DNA from: Cryptomeria japonica
Taxonomy: Eukaryota > Streptophyta > Pinopsida > Cupressales > Cupressaceae
Assembly: GCF_030272615.1 (NCBI RefSeq)
Contig: NC_081413.1
Coordinates: 610,547,709-610,611,708, forward strand
Direction: 5' to 3'
Length of the DNA stretch: 64,000 nt
The position numbers and the translations under genes are program-made. Below are positions 23,133 to 35,867 of the stretch, in pieces; positions within the stretch are counted from its first letter, which is position 1; each line of letters begins with the position of its first letter. The notes under the pieces were generated by a model, which saw only the letters and a list, made by a program, of their open reading frames with translations, did no database searches and was not told the origin of the DNA.

Positions 23133-24790
23133 TGTGTGGGGGAAAAAGCGAGACTAGGCTAACATGCCCTAATCCTACCTTTTGACACACATTGTGGAAT
23201 ACGAAAGAGCCTAGAGGTATCACACAATTGGCTACTTCTTTTTGTGGAAGAGAGAGCAACAGGCTACCTGTTAGGATTTCTATTCCTTTGTTGCAAATGA
23301 TAGATAGAATGATGCAAGTTCAATTCCTAACCCCAAAGTGCAAGTATGGACTAATAACAAGATTGCAGAATTGAGATTAAACAATGGAAAGCTGTAAACA
23401 CAAGGACAAGATAAGAATGCAGATGCGTACCCGAAGTTAAAATCTAAGTGAAAATGTTCGAGACGGGGGGCGCAGACGCCACTGTCCCAATTCTGCTCCT
23501 GAAACTACTGTTTTGCAACCTAAAAAGCTGTCGAAAAATGTTGAAACTTGCTGTCTGACAAAAGGACCAGGGCACCCAGCACCCCTGTCCCAAGGACCAG
23601 GGTGCCTAGTGCCCCTATCCTAGCAGGACCAGGGCGCCCCACGCCCCTATCTTGGTCTTTTGCCCTGAAGTTTGGTGTGTAGCTCAGTTTCCGTCTGCTT
23701 CCACCGGATCTGCAATTTGTGGCATCGTCCGAATCCTGAAATCTGCACTTATATCTGAAAAGGTATGGTGGGTGGCTATATAGGGTTTTGCCTTAGTCAA
23801 ACCCCCGCTTTGGTGATTTCCACCTCCACGAATAGCCAAGTTGTATTGTAAAAGTAGTGTGTGTGCAAACCTTGTGTGTGTGCAAGATCCTAAAATGCAA
23901 GTAAGCAAACTAGAGCAACCTAGAAAGTAAACCCTAATTGCTTGTAAATGATAATGTAAATGCTCCAAATCAAGATGCAAAGTGATATAAAGCATGAATA
24001 CAAATGATATAATGAGGCTTATGCAAAGACATGAAAACAACATGAAATCATACCCAACCCCAAGGGAGGGGTACAAGCCAATCTTCAGTCGGTGATCCCT
24101 TATTGCTCTTCAATGCCTTCAAAGCCCTAAATGAATGAAATTGATGAATGCTTGGTGGATGGATGTTGAATGTTGTTGAAGTCTTCAAAGATCTGCTCTT
24201 TTGCTGCATAGAAGGTCCTTGAAACCAAAATTCGGATCCTTTCAAATGAAGAAAGAGAGCTCTTATATATGAAACCCTAGGTCTTAATTTCAACTTTTGG
24301 CCGACCTAGAGATTGAATCTCCCGCCAATTTCTTGGGGTTAAGCTTTATTTTATGATTGGATCGCGCTCCTAAAATTTCGGGAAAAATGTCTGGGACCAT
24401 GTGCACTCCGGGCACCATGGTCCTGGCAACTTTTCACGAAATTTTCAGGGTCATTGGATATGATGATTTTAGAGAGAATCCCGAAGTTACAGGTGATTTC
24501 GAGATGTTTTGACCCTCGAAATCAAGCCCCCAAGTTCAAAATAGGATCTAATTAGGGTTTTTGATTAAATGATGTATTGGAGGAATAAAATGAAAGGGGC
24601 ACACTTTAATGAAAAGGGCCCAACTTTATGATATGGGAGATGATGAAATAGAACCTTAGACCTAATTAATTTAATTAATTAAGTGCTAAAGGGGAAATGC
24701 AATGCAAAATGCAAAATGCGCCAAGGCGGGTGCTAAACTAGGTGTGAAATTGTACCACCCTAGCAAGTGCGTACAATTTACGATGCTACA
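23133..24790 (-). mobile_element. 3' LTR of element G
   Basis: A 1658-base LTR, minus orientation, with ends TGTAGCATCG and CCACACA. It is 32 bases longer than its partner because it has three copies instead of two of a GC-rich ~32-bp repeat (23575-23660). Confidence 0.85.
23575..23660. repeat. GC-rich tandem repeat in G LTR
   Basis: Three imperfect copies of a ~32-bp unit built on GGACCAGGGCGCC and GCGCCCCTGTCC; the other LTR has two copies (30475-30540). Confidence 0.7.
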
Positions 24791-26495
24791 TTTAGCCCCC
24801 ACTTTAGCGTTCATATGAACACTACGTGCATATGCAAGCTAAAGTACAGAAAAGTAAACATTATTTGAAAAAGGATATATCCATAAGTTGTCGGATGAAG
24901 CCCCCAATGACATCTGCAGTACTCAATTAAGAACCACAACCTACAAAACCACATGTTAGATCACAAAATCACCTAATGCTTACTAAGGAAGGTGATGAAA
25001 ATTCGAGGGTAGCTATATGCCCCCCCTGTTTTGGCTTGCTAATTTTAGTGAGTTGAAACAGGGTATCATGTTTACCACTTCGAATTGTTAAAGAATATTG
25101 ATGACAAATGCTCACAAGAAGATTTGATATGAGATCATAAACTAATGGAGAATCATTTGGTAAGAAAGAGGACTAAATCTCAATTCCAACACAACAAAGA
25201 GTGTGAGGATTTGAGAGTTCTCTAACACAAGATGGAAACAAAATGCAAAGAGAAGAAAAGAAAGGAAAAAAGCATGAATACACACATTAGTGATCCATGA
25301 GAAGAATAGTGAGAGAGAAAACATGGACTTCTCACCTCTAGATCTTGTCTAGGTGATCCATGTAAGGGAGGAGAGTGAGAAATTCTAGCCTTATACTGCT
25401 AGTTCCACTCAACCTCGTGCATGTGTGTGTAAGGGAGGTTAGAAGCACCTCATAGGAGTCTATGCCCGAGTATGCTACAACCTATATATGTATAGTACAA
25501 AAGCGTGACATCTCGCTCTAAGAGTCTGTGCTCTGGTTCTGAGAATGACCCATTGCTCAAAAAGTGTAATGTTTATGTCATAAGAAAAGTAGAACAAGGA
25601 TACCTACCTTCATCACAAAAGAAGATACCCCAAAAATGCAACAATGTGATAGATCCAAGCAAGAGAGTTTTGCACTCTTTAAGCAAGGATAAGATAGTTG
25701 AAAAAGGGATATCTTGTAGTATGTGTAAAGGAGATCCTTAGAGGAGAAGAGATCTTTGTACAAAAGACACCTATCCCCAAGAGGAATTGTTTTAGAGAAA
25801 TATAACACCTTCTAGAATAAGACAAAGAAGAGAATAAGAATGAAATACTTCCTTCTTTTGTGAGGTGAAAGTGATTCTTAATGAAGGATGACGCTCTTTT
25901 TAACCCAATTGGGAGAGTGAATTCATTATGGATGTATTTTACCAAGTGCAAAAGAGGTTGTAGTCAAGGACTTATACCTCTTGTAAGAGAGAATCCTTGA
26001 ACAAACAACAACAAATGCATACAAGGAATAACATCAAGTAGTAAAGTTCACACCATACACGAAATAGGAAAAAGTGGATCCTTAGATAAAAATAAGAAAA
26101 GATCATTGCCTCCTAAGGATAAGGTCAATGAGAAGGACTTACACAATCTTCCAGGGAGAGATTTAGACATAAGAAAAATGTACTACATACTCACATGAGT
26201 TCATGCAAGCAAGACATTAGTGTATGTAAAATGCTCCTCACAAGAAGTGGGTAGGATAAGAAAGAGAATACACATCTTCTCCCATATCTAGGAAAAGAGG
26301 ATTCTAAAGAAAAGATGATCAATATTTCCACACTATTACCCCATAGGAACAAGAGATAACATAGAAAAATTAGGCTATTATGTTGCTTCAAAAATATGAT
26401 TGCACTTGAAATTGTACCATCATGAATGACAATGAGCCCCCAGTAAATGAGCTACCAATGTCACATAATGATGAGCAACATAATAGCCATTAATG
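24791..26495 (-). other. non-coding 3' internal region of G
   Basis: About 1.7 kb where RT and integrase would be expected in an autonomous gypsy element. No long frame or RT motif was seen. The end next to the 3' LTR has a purine tract (AAAGTGGGGGC on the minus strand, about 24793-24808). Confidence 0.55.
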
Positions 26496-29400
26496 TTATT
26501 TAAAGACATGATAGATTGAATGAGGTATTTGAATATGACATGCTAAATACTCAACTATAAGTGAGATCAAAAACATGTATAAAGTGATAAAAATTGAAGA
26601 AGGACAGTTACGAGAAATCCTAGAAGAAAGATGAGTGTAATTTATTAGAGCCTTATCCCTGGAGGAAAGGACTTTATGATGAATAGGAGATAAAGATTCA
26701 TAAGTGGATTTAGAAATTTGAGGGGAGCCATAAAGAGATTTGTTCATCACCAAGATTTCCTTATGAGGGGAATGAGAGTTGATAGAAGTAGAAGATGATT
26801 TAGTTGAAGTGAGATCATCATCACTACTAAATATAGCATTCACATTGAGAGATGGTCTTTTAGATGCTTTGGTGGGCTTAGAAAGATTATATCCAAGTCC
26901 AAATGAATATTCATGCATGTTGTGTTCTAAAGGAATTTTGATTCCTTGTTCATTTGTGCCACAACCATTTCCACTATAGCCACTCTTAGCCAAAATATGG
27001 AAACCACGACCATAACGATTAGCCATTTTAGAAAGAGAAGGTGGTTTTTCATAAGACAAAGAATCAAATTCTTCAGAATTAGAGATGTGAGGAGAAGAAG
27101 TTTGAGAAGCAGCCACAAAATTATTGCTCATAGGTTCAGGTAAGACAGATTGATCTCTAGTTTCTTCCTTCTTTTTAACTTTAAGCTCTCTAGGAGGAAC
27201 CCTATACTCACCTACAAAGGTGGGATTGAAATCAAGAGATCCCCAATCATCTTTTGTGAGAACCTTCTCAAGATCAAAAGCCTTTTCATGTGTAGATTCA
27301 AGTTGAGAAGAATCTTCTTCAAGAACTTTAGACTCATCCAAAGAATTTTGATTATCAGAGGGTGATGATTCATCCATAGGTATCTTGTTTAACGAGTCAT
27401 CACTAGAAGAGGAAGGCTTAGAAGAACTCCCTTTGGAAGTAGATGTTTGCAAACAAGCTTGAAAATTAGTATCACCTATCAAGGTATATGCCTTATTATT
27501 ATAAATAAATTTAACTTGTCTATGCAATGTAGAGGGGACAGCTTGCATACTGTGAATCCAAGGTCTCCCTAATAACAAGTTGTATGTTAGATTTCCTAAC
27601 ATAACATGGATAGGAGTAGGCAAAGTAACAGGTCCCACTGTGATGGGTAAGGTGATAATACCTAATGAAGACTTAGCCACATTATCAAAGCCTCAAATGG
27701 GACGAGAGTCAAGCTCAATAAGGGATGTATCCACATTCATCTTATGCAATAGATTAATGCTACACACATTAAGGCCAGAACCATTATCTACCAGTGTTCG
27801 TCTTATAGCAGTGTCATTTATGATAACCACAATCATCAAGGGATCATATTGATGTTGAATTTCGCTAGTAGGCAACTCATCTTGAGTAAACACAATTTGA
27901 GCTTTAGGATTCATCACAGAGTTAACCAAAGACACTATATTACTAGATGTATTAGGTGGAGGAACATTCAAATCTTTCAAGGCATCCTGTAACATTCCAT
28001 GATGAGCAGAAGAAGTTTGGATCAAATCCCAAAGGGATATCTTAGTAGGGGTAGCTTTAAGTTGTTCTATGAGATCATATTCCTTACCAAGAACTTGTGA
28101 AATATGTGGAGCTTGCGGAAGAATTGGTTGAGGATTAGGAAGAGAAACTGGAGTAACAGGAGGAGGATTAGGCTGCCTATTATTTCTAGTATTATAGGTA
28201 TGAGCAACCGCATTATAACTCTCTCTAGTCAGTTGCTTAGCATACTCATAAGGGCTCTTAGTAGAATAACCTCCTTGCACAGTAATAATAGGTTTGTTAG
28301 GAGTGCAAAAAGAATCATTAGCATAACCACCTTGAACCACTAAGATAGGCTTATTTAAAGGTTGAGAATTTTGAGAAGGACAAGCACCTTGGACAGTGAA
28401 GAGAGGTTTGTTAGGTGTTTCATTCACATGTATCAAATTGATTGAGGATGGTTTAGGGGAATGAAAAAAAGTGTTGGAAGAATTGTTGATAGTCTTCTCT
28501 TGCACTAAAATCTCATCATGGATTAAATCAATTTTAGGAGAGAGACAAGGGGTAGGCATTGATGTTCTAGTAGGCAGAGTAATACTAGGAAAGGTCATAT
28601 CATCCTCTATCATCAAAGGATCTACATGGGGAATAAACTCTCTAGGAGAAGGATCAACATTACTCTCTAAAGTCTCACTCTTGAGAGGGAGATCTTTGAA
28701 AGAGATGTTAACCATCTTGCCTTGAACTAGGGCTTCCTTATGAGTAGAACCAAGTTGAGGAGAGGGAGAATAAGTGAGATTCAAGGAAGGTGAGAAACTA
28801 TCAAGGGAGTTTTCAATATTGATTTCATCCCCTTCAGCTAGGGTTCTCTCATGGGGTAGAGAATAATCTACGCCTTCTTCTAATGGTTCATCCCAAATAG
28901 TGAAGTGGTTGAAAGGAATGTTTGAAGTATTGTCAATTTCGGGAGAGGAGATAACATTGTTTATTAATTCCTCATCCTTAGGAGGGAGAGCATCAATAGA
29001 TATGTTAAACTCATCCTCTTTCCTCAAAATATGTTCAATATGATCTTTAGGGGAGAGAGAATTAAGGAAATTGCTTACTATTTCATCTTCTTTCTCTAAG
29101 GGATGCTTATGGGTAAGACAAACTTTAGGAGAAGGGTAAGCATTTATCATTAATTCATCATCTCTAGTGGGAATTTTGTTGGAAAAGGAAATGCCATCAC
29201 TAGGAAATGTAGGGATAATGTCATCTTCTTGCACAAAAGGATCCTCATGAAGGGAGTGTTTTTTAGGAGGAACATGAACATATTTCTCTAAAGATTCATG
29301 CTTAGGAAGGAGATCTTTGAAAGAAGTGTTCATAACCTCTTGTTGCACAAACATGCCCCCATTGGAAGGACCAACTTTAGGAGAAAATAAGTCAATTTCC

Positions 29401-29702
29401 ATCAATACCTTTTCACTTAGTGACGCATCATGTAGGGAAGGTGAAGTAACATTAAGAAAGGTGTTTATGATATCATCCTCTTCCTCTAGGATAGGTAAAT
29501 AGGAAGGGCACATTTTAGGAGAATTGTCAAGATCACTCTTAAAGTCTTCATCCTTAGAGCATGGGAGAGTCTCAAAGGGATTGGTAGCAACTCTTTTAGG
29601 CACTAAAATGTTGTTATAGATGGGGGGAGGTTCTTTAGGAGAAGGAAAAATTGAAACAAGGGAAGCTAACCCATTATCACATCTATGAAATGAATGCATC
29701 AT
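26496..29702 (-). pseudogene. G gag-region/protease polyprotein with G-patch
   Basis: A minus-strand ATG at 29702 opens 669 codons to a TGA at 27693-27695, then the same frame continues 394 codons to 26496. The N-terminal ~400 residues are low-complexity: a ~30-residue degenerate repeat around 'EDDII' and 'SPK'. Three 'NKPI.TVQGGY'-like repeats follow near residue 450. A conserved block 'LWDLIQTSSAHHGML' precedes the retropepsin, whose active-site region reads 'LVDNGSGLNV' (DNGS instead of the usual DTG/DSG), with the flap region ending 'LLGRPWIH'. A glycine-rich G-patch-like stretch ('GFHILAKSGYSGNG') follows. The block order is that of plant gypsy protease regions. No typical capsid domain or zinc knuckle was recognised. 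A single in-frame stop makes it nearly intact. Confidence 0.7.
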
Positions 29703-30045
29703 GACAACAATTTTCCTCTTTCAAACGATAACACATGCAAAGAAGGGAATGTTTAATTTTAACCAATGCAAGCACTTAGAATGTAGATTTAGAAAATGAA
29801 ATTTATGATTCAAATGAGTTCCTAAATCAGATTTGAAATTATTGATCCCAATTAAGCTATCCACAAGTTCAACTTTGAATTGGAAAAATTAGGGTTTTAG
29901 CAAAAATTTCCTCCAAATTTTTGAATCTTGCAAGAAATTAAAACTTGTAAATACAAATTTGATTTTGAAATAGCATAAACACTCAAATTTGAAAACATAA
30001 ATTAGAATTAGAGAAGATTGGAAGTTCACATCAGGTTCACCAAAA
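29703..30045 (-). other. 5' untranslated leader of G
   Basis: Lies between the 5' LTR and the first ATG on the minus strand. The first bases after the LTR, TTTTGGTGAACCTGATGTG, should hold the primer site; the TGG start fits, but I cannot assign the tRNA. Confidence 0.45.
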
Positions 30046-31671
30046 TGTGTGGGGGAAAAAGCGAGACTAGTCTAACATGCCCTAATCCTACCTTTTGACA
30101 CACATTGTGGAATACGAAAGAGCCTAGAGGCATCACACAATTGGCTACTTATTTTTGTGGAAGAGAAAGCCACGGGCTACCTGTTAGGATTTCTATTCCT
30201 TTGTTGCAAATGATAGATAGAATGATGCAAGTTCAATTCCTAACCCCAAAGTGCAAGTATGGACTAATAACAAGATTGCAGAATTGAGATTAAACAATGG
30301 AAAGCTGTAAACACATGGACAAGATAAGAATGTAGATGCATACTCAGAGTTAAAATCTGAGTGAAAATGTTCGGGACGGGGGTGCAGGCGCCACTGTCCT
30401 GATTCTGCTCCTGAAACTGTTGTTTTGCAACTTGAAAAGCTGTCGGAAAATGCTGAAACTTGTTGTCTGACAGAAGGACAAGGGTGCCCAGCGCCCCTGT
30501 CCTGGTAGGACCAGGGCGCCCCACTCCCCTATCCTAGTCTTTTGCCCTGAAATTTGGTGTGTAGCTCAGTTTCCATCTGCTTCTGCCAGATCTACAATTT
30601 GCGGCGTCGTCCGAATCCCGAAATCTACACTTATATCTGAAAAGGTATGGTGGGCGGCTATATAGGGTTTTGCCTTAGTCAAACCCCCGCTTTGGTGATT
30701 TCCACCTCCACAAATAGCCAAGTTGTATTGTAAAAGTAGTGTGTGTGCAAACCTTGTGTGTGTGCAAGATCCTAAAATGTAAGTAAGCAAACTAGAGCAA
30801 CCTAGAAAGTAAACCCTAATTGCTTGTAAATGATAATGTAAATGCTCCAAATCAAGATGCAAAGTGATATAAAGCATGAATACAAATGATATAATGAGGC
30901 TTATGCAAAGACATGAAAACAACATGAAATCATACCCAACCCCAAGGGGGGTTACAAGCCAATCTTCAGTCGGTGATCCCTTATTGCTCTTCAATGCCTT
31001 CAAAGCCCTAAATGAATGAAATTGATGAATGCTTGATGGATGGATGTTGAATGTTGTTGAAGTCTTCAAAGATCTGCTCTTTCGCTGCATAGAAGGTCCT
31101 TGAAACCAAAATTCGGATCCTTTCAAATGAAGAAAGAGAGCTCTTATATATGAAACCCTAGGTCTTAATTTCAACTTTTGGCTAACCTAGAGATTGAATC
31201 TCCCGCCAATTTCTTGGGGTTAAGCTTTATTTTATGATTGGATCGCGCTCCTAAAATTTCGAGAAAAATGTTCGGGACCGTGTGCACTCCGGGCGCCATG
31301 GTCCTGGCAACTTTTCACCAAATTTTTAGGGCCATCAGATATGATGATTTTAGAGAGAATCCCAAAGTTATAGGTGATTTCAAGATGTTTTGACCCCTGA
31401 AATCAAGCCCCCAAGTTCAAAATAGGACCTAATTAGGGTTTTTGATTAAATGATGTATTGGAGGAATAAAATGAAAGGGGCACACTTTAATGAAAAGGGC
31501 CCAACTTTATGATATGGGAGATGATGAAATAGAACCTTAGACCTAATTAATTTAATTAATTAAGTGCTAAAGGGGAAATGCAATGCAAAATGCAAAATGC
31601 ACCAAGGCGGGTGCTAAACTAGGTGTGAAATTGTACCACCCTAGCAAGTGCGTACAATTTACGACGCTACA
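30046..31671 (-). mobile_element. 5' LTR of element G
   Basis: A 1626-base LTR highly similar to 23133-24790. Two copies of the GC-rich ~32-bp repeat at 30475-30540. High similarity suggests G is much younger than its host F; no exact identity was computed. Confidence 0.85.
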
Positions 31672-32345
31672 AACCCTAACCGATCAAGTTTGTTGGTTTA
31701 TTATCTGATGAGTGGTAATGATGGAGACACGTGTGATTATTATATGAGGATAGGTTCAGATTGTTTTGGCGCATTTGTTTGTTGTCTAGGGAAGGAGCGA
31801 AATGGATTGCATCTAATGCATAGCGCGTGATGAGTTACAAAGTCCAATGAAGCAGTGATCATGGAGCCGTTGGAATTTTATTGAAGAATGTGAAGAGATT
31901 GCTATGATTTATAACGGTCAAGATTGTACCAACTTGTTTGTAATCTCGATGATGAGAATTAGTTTTTTGTTGTTACCAACCTAATTGATTTGTATTTAAG
32001 GTTGATGAAGTTGTTTGTAAAGGTTGTTGGTAAGATTGGAAAAAATATGTTGAGTGTGTAGTTGCCTAACCAGTGAATGGATCTATACTTTGAGTAAAAG
32101 AAGATTGAAGCTTAAAAGGATGTGATCAAGAAAATGTAGTGCTATTCAGACAGATCAAGAAAACTTGTTGTTTTCTAACAATTACAACATAAGTGAAATC
32201 CCTTAACTGGGTAAGCTCTAACAAGCTTGGTTTACTTTGTGTGATTGAATTTGAGTTTGGGAACTTTGTATCAATTTTTCAGTATACTGATTCACCCCTC
32301 CCTCTTAGTATTCTATCAGATACTTATTCTTTCATCATACCATCA
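31672..32345 (+). mobile_element. 5' LTR of F, right piece
   Basis: Resumes the F LTR after G. Compared with the 3' LTR, about 505 bases are missing at about 32231-32236; the same place in the 3' LTR is 38748-39252, bordered by a TTACT-like short repeat. Ends CCATCA. The hairpin arms AGTATACTGA (32281-32290) and TTAGTATTCT flank a C-rich loop. A TATTTAAG box is at about 31992-32000. Confidence 0.8.
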
Positions 32346-32347
32346 AT

Positions 32348-32359
32348 TGGTATCAGAGC
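32348..32359 (+). other. primer binding site of F
   Basis: TGGTATCAGAGC, two bases after the LTR end. Confidence 0.9.
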
Positions 32360-32417
32360 ATCTTAGGTCCTCTTTAATCTAAAAGCCTAATAGGTTGAGG
32401 AAAAGATCTTGTAGATC

Positions 32418-33330
32418 ATGATGAAGAAAGAAGGTCCTAAATTCAACAAAGATAACTATATAATATGAAGCGACATAATGAAGATTTACATCAAGAGTCT
32501 TGGTAGTCAATATTGGGATCATATAGAAACTTAGTATATTACACCTACTGGAACCCTAACTGATGATCAAAAGAAAGAACAACAAGAAAATCACCAAGCA
32601 TTAGAGACTATTATCAGTTCCCTATCTAATGTTAAATATGTAGATGTTCATGGTCTTGAAACTACATATGAAGTATGGAAAAAACTTGAAGAGATTTATA
32701 GCGGTGATGAACATGTTAAGATTGCTAAAGAGGAGAGTCTAAGAGGAAAGTTTGATGACATGAGAATGTCTGAAGGTGAGAATATCCAGCAGTATGGTCA
32801 AAGGATAAAAGAGATAGTTGGTGAAATAAAGAGTGTAGGAGGGAAAGTGGAAGATGCCACAGTGATCAATAAGGTACTAAGAGCCTTGCTACTGGTCTAT
32901 GCTATCCGAGTTGTAGCTATTCAAGAGCTTAAATCCATTGACAAGACAAAGGTAAATCTTGACTCTATTATTGGCAAACGTACTGCTTTTGAATTAAATG
33001 GCTATGATGGTAGTGTACAAAAATCAAAATCTGCATTCAGAGCTTCTATCTCTAACCCATCTGTGAGAAGAAGTAGAGATATCGACCATAGCTATAAATC
33101 TAGATCCAGCAGAGATGTTGATGATGAAGACAACTTACTGGAACTTGAAGCATTATTGGCAAAACAATTGCTTAGAGGCACTAGTAAATATAGAGGTAAG
33201 TTACCTTTAAAATGTTTTGCATGCAATAAGATTGGTCATAAAGCAACTAATTTCTCTAGTGGTGAAAATGAATACAAGAGAGACAAATTTAAGAAGTATA
33301 AGGGTAAAGGCAAGAGAGATTGTCTTGTAG
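32418..33330 (+). pseudogene. F gag
   Basis: ATG at 32418. The upstream part is broken by stops near 32463 and 32530; the open part begins at 32760. A UBN2-type copia gag core is recognisable ('IYSGDEHVKIAK', 'VNKVLRALL'-like). One CCHC knuckle, 'CFACNKIGHKATNF', has lost its last Cys. It packages element RNA in virus-like particles in active relatives. Confidence 0.75.
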
Positions 33331-34645
33331 CTATTGATAGTGGTATTACTGATGAAGAATCTGATGATGATGCTAGTGAAGATATTGTGTTTGTAGCTAT
33401 TAAGGAAGAAACATCAGATCAGAAGGCACTAGTATCCAGGATGGATAACTCTGATGATTGGATCATTGATCGTGGTTGTTCACATCACATGACCGGTGAT
33501 CAGAGAAAATTTCTTTCCTTGAAGAAAATTGATGGTGGTGTTGTTAGATTTGGCAATGACTCACCCTGTATGGTTAAAGGTAAGGGAGTTATTTCTCTTA
33601 ATGGGAAGAGCAGTGATGATGATGTCTATTGGGTTGAAGGCCTAAAGAAGAATCTTTTGAGTGTGGCACAACTTAATGATAGAGGATATCCACTGGAGTT
33701 TAGAAATGGTATGTGAAAAATCTTTGACAACAAAGGTGAATTGATTGCAACCAGGAAATAGACCAGAGGTAATCTATTTCATCTTAATCCTAAAGTTTGC
33801 AACTATTTGATTGCAAAGATAGATGATAGTTGGATTTGGCATAGGAGATTTTGTCATATAAATTTTGAGAATATTGTTAAAGTGAGCAAGTCTAAGACAG
33901 TAAGAGGTCTGTCTCAGCTAGACAAACCAGTTAATGCTCTTTATAAAGAATGTCAGTTAGGAAAGATGACTTCTTCAACTTTCAAGAGAAAGTCCTTCTC
34001 AGCAAAGCACTTGTTAGATTTGGTTCATACAGATCTATGTGGACTAATAAGAACAAGAAGCATTCAAGGTGACAAATATTTTATGATCTTCACTAATGAT
34101 TATTCAAGGATGATGTGGGTCACATTCTTGAAGGATAAGAATGAAGCTTTTGGTAAATTCAAGGCATTCAAGGCCTTAGCTGAGAAAGAGAGTGGCAAAA
34201 AGATAAAATGTTTGAGAACAAATCAAGGTGGTGAATTTACTTCTGAGGAATTCACTAAGTACTGTGATGAGAATGGTATCAAGCGGCAACTTTCTGCACC
34301 AAGGACACCACAACATAATGGTATAGCAGAGAGAAACAACTGGTCAGTGGTTGAAGCTACTAGGACTATGTTGATACAAGGAGGTGTAGCGAAAATATTT
34401 TGGAAAGAAGTTGTAAGTACAACGTCTACACAATAAACCGAGTTATAGTGAAAAGAGGTAAGGACAAAACCCCTTATGAATACTGGTATGGGAGATCACC
34501 TGATGTTAGTTATTTTAAGATATTTGGAAGCAAATGTTTTATTAAAAGAGGTGATTACATAAGCAAGTTTGAAGCTAAGAGTGATGAAGGAACATTTCTT
34601 GGATATTCCACCAAGAGTAAGGCCTATAAATGCTTCAACAACTAG
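33331..34645 (+). pseudogene. F protease and integrase
   Basis: The protease active site reads 'WIIDRGCSHHMTGD', with DRG in place of DSG, so it is probably inactive. The integrase follows: zinc-binding HHCC region ('WHRRFCHINF', then 'KECQLGK' with an upstream Cys changed), then the catalytic core with 'HTDLCG', 'FTNDYSRM' (second Asp region, D to N beside it) and 'TPQHNGIAERN' holding the Glu. A stop near 33714 and a frame change at about 34400-34436 break it. The C-terminal part is 34400-34645. Confidence 0.75.
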
Positions 34646-35867
34646 ACACAAAGAACTGTTGAGAGTGCTGATGTTTGTGTAGATGAATGTCCTGAAGTCT
34701 CTGAAGGAACTAGTTTAGAGAAAAAGGATGAGGATCCTTACATTTTTCTTTTGGAACCTGAAACTATTAAATCAAAAATCGATAAAGCAAATCCTAATGT
34801 ACTTGTTCAATCAAAACAAATAAATTCAGAAGAAGATGATAATGAAGAAGTTGAACCTGAAGAGAATGATCATGTTATTCCTAGGTATGTGATACTGAAT
34901 CACAGTCCTGGATAGATTATTGGGGATAAGGATGTTGGAGTACTAACTAGAAGGAGAATAAGAGAGAACTCTTGCATGATCTCCACCTTTGAACCTAGAA
35001 GTGCTAAGGAGGCATTTGGTGATGATCATTGGGTTAAAGCTATGGAGGAGGAATTGGATAAAATTGAGAAGAACAACACTTGGACCCTAGTACCCCGATT
35101 GGTAAAAAAGAATGTTATAGGTACTAAATGGGTGTTTAAAAACAAGTTAAATGAAGATGGTGTTGTAGTTCACAACAAGGCAAGATTAGTCTACAAAGGT
35201 TATGTGCAAGAAGAAGGAGAAGATTATGGAGAAACTTTTGCACCAGTAGCAAGACTGGAAGGTGTCAGAACTTTACTTGCATTTGCATCTCATAAGAATT
35301 TCAAGGTATACCAGATGGATGTTAAGTCTACATTTTTGAATGAGATAATGGAAGAAGAGGTTTATATAGAGTAGTCTGATGGTTATGCATTGATAGATAA
35401 AGAAGAGATGGTATCCAAATTGCATAAATATTTGTATGGATTAAAGCAGGCACCGAGAGCATGGTATGAACGACTTCATTTACATCTGATGAAGATAGGC
35501 TTTGCTAGAACTAGTGATGACAACAACATTTATCTCAAGTCTGAAGGAGATGAAATACTAGTCAGTGAAGTATTTGTTGATGACATTATATTTGGAGGTG
35601 AGCAATACTTTTGCAAATGAAATAATGACTGAGTTTGAGATGTCATTATTACGGGAAATGAAAAATTTCATAGGCTTGCAGATACAACAAATAAAGAATG
35701 GTATTTTAATTACTTAATCTAAGTATGTGAAAGAAGTTTTGAAGACTTTTGGTATGAGTTACTATAAACTAGTTGGAACCCCAATGGTTACAGGTTGTAA
35801 ATTGTCCAAGGAAGATGCATCTAAGTCTATAGATGAAAAGGAATATAGGTCAATGATTGGCAAATTA
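34646..35867 (+). pseudogene. F reverse transcriptase, N-terminal part
   Basis: After a linker, RT starts at about 34976. Typical copia blocks are visible: 'NVIGTKWVFKNKL', 'ETFAPVARLEGVRTLLA', 'QMDVKSTFLN', 'LYGLKQAPRAWYERL' and 'FVDDIIFGG' (catalytic DD). Stops at 35372 and near 35618, and a frame change, break it. It is interrupted at 35867 by solo LTR H within the palm/thumb end. Confidence 0.8.

Larger units (their letters stand above)
23133..31671 (-). mobile_element. Ty3/gypsy element G, lacking RT and integrase
   Basis: An 8.54-kb element flanked by a perfect AACCC duplication (23128-23132, 31672-31676). On the minus strand: 5' LTR 30046-31671, a ~1070-codon frame (one in-frame TGA) ending in a retropepsin and a G-patch-like domain (26496-29702), then about 1.7 kb without coding, a polypurine tract, and 3' LTR 23133-24790. 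No RT, RNase H or integrase is present, so it would need an autonomous gypsy partner. Confidence 0.85.

Noticed and set aside
23192-24293. Plus and minus frames in the G LTR, repeated at 30105-31174
   Set aside because: Both LTR copies keep them by common descent. They overlap in antisense and have no recognised domain.
28104-29502. Plus-strand frames of 60-84 residues within G
   Set aside because: Antisense shadows of the long minus-strand gag-region/protease frame.
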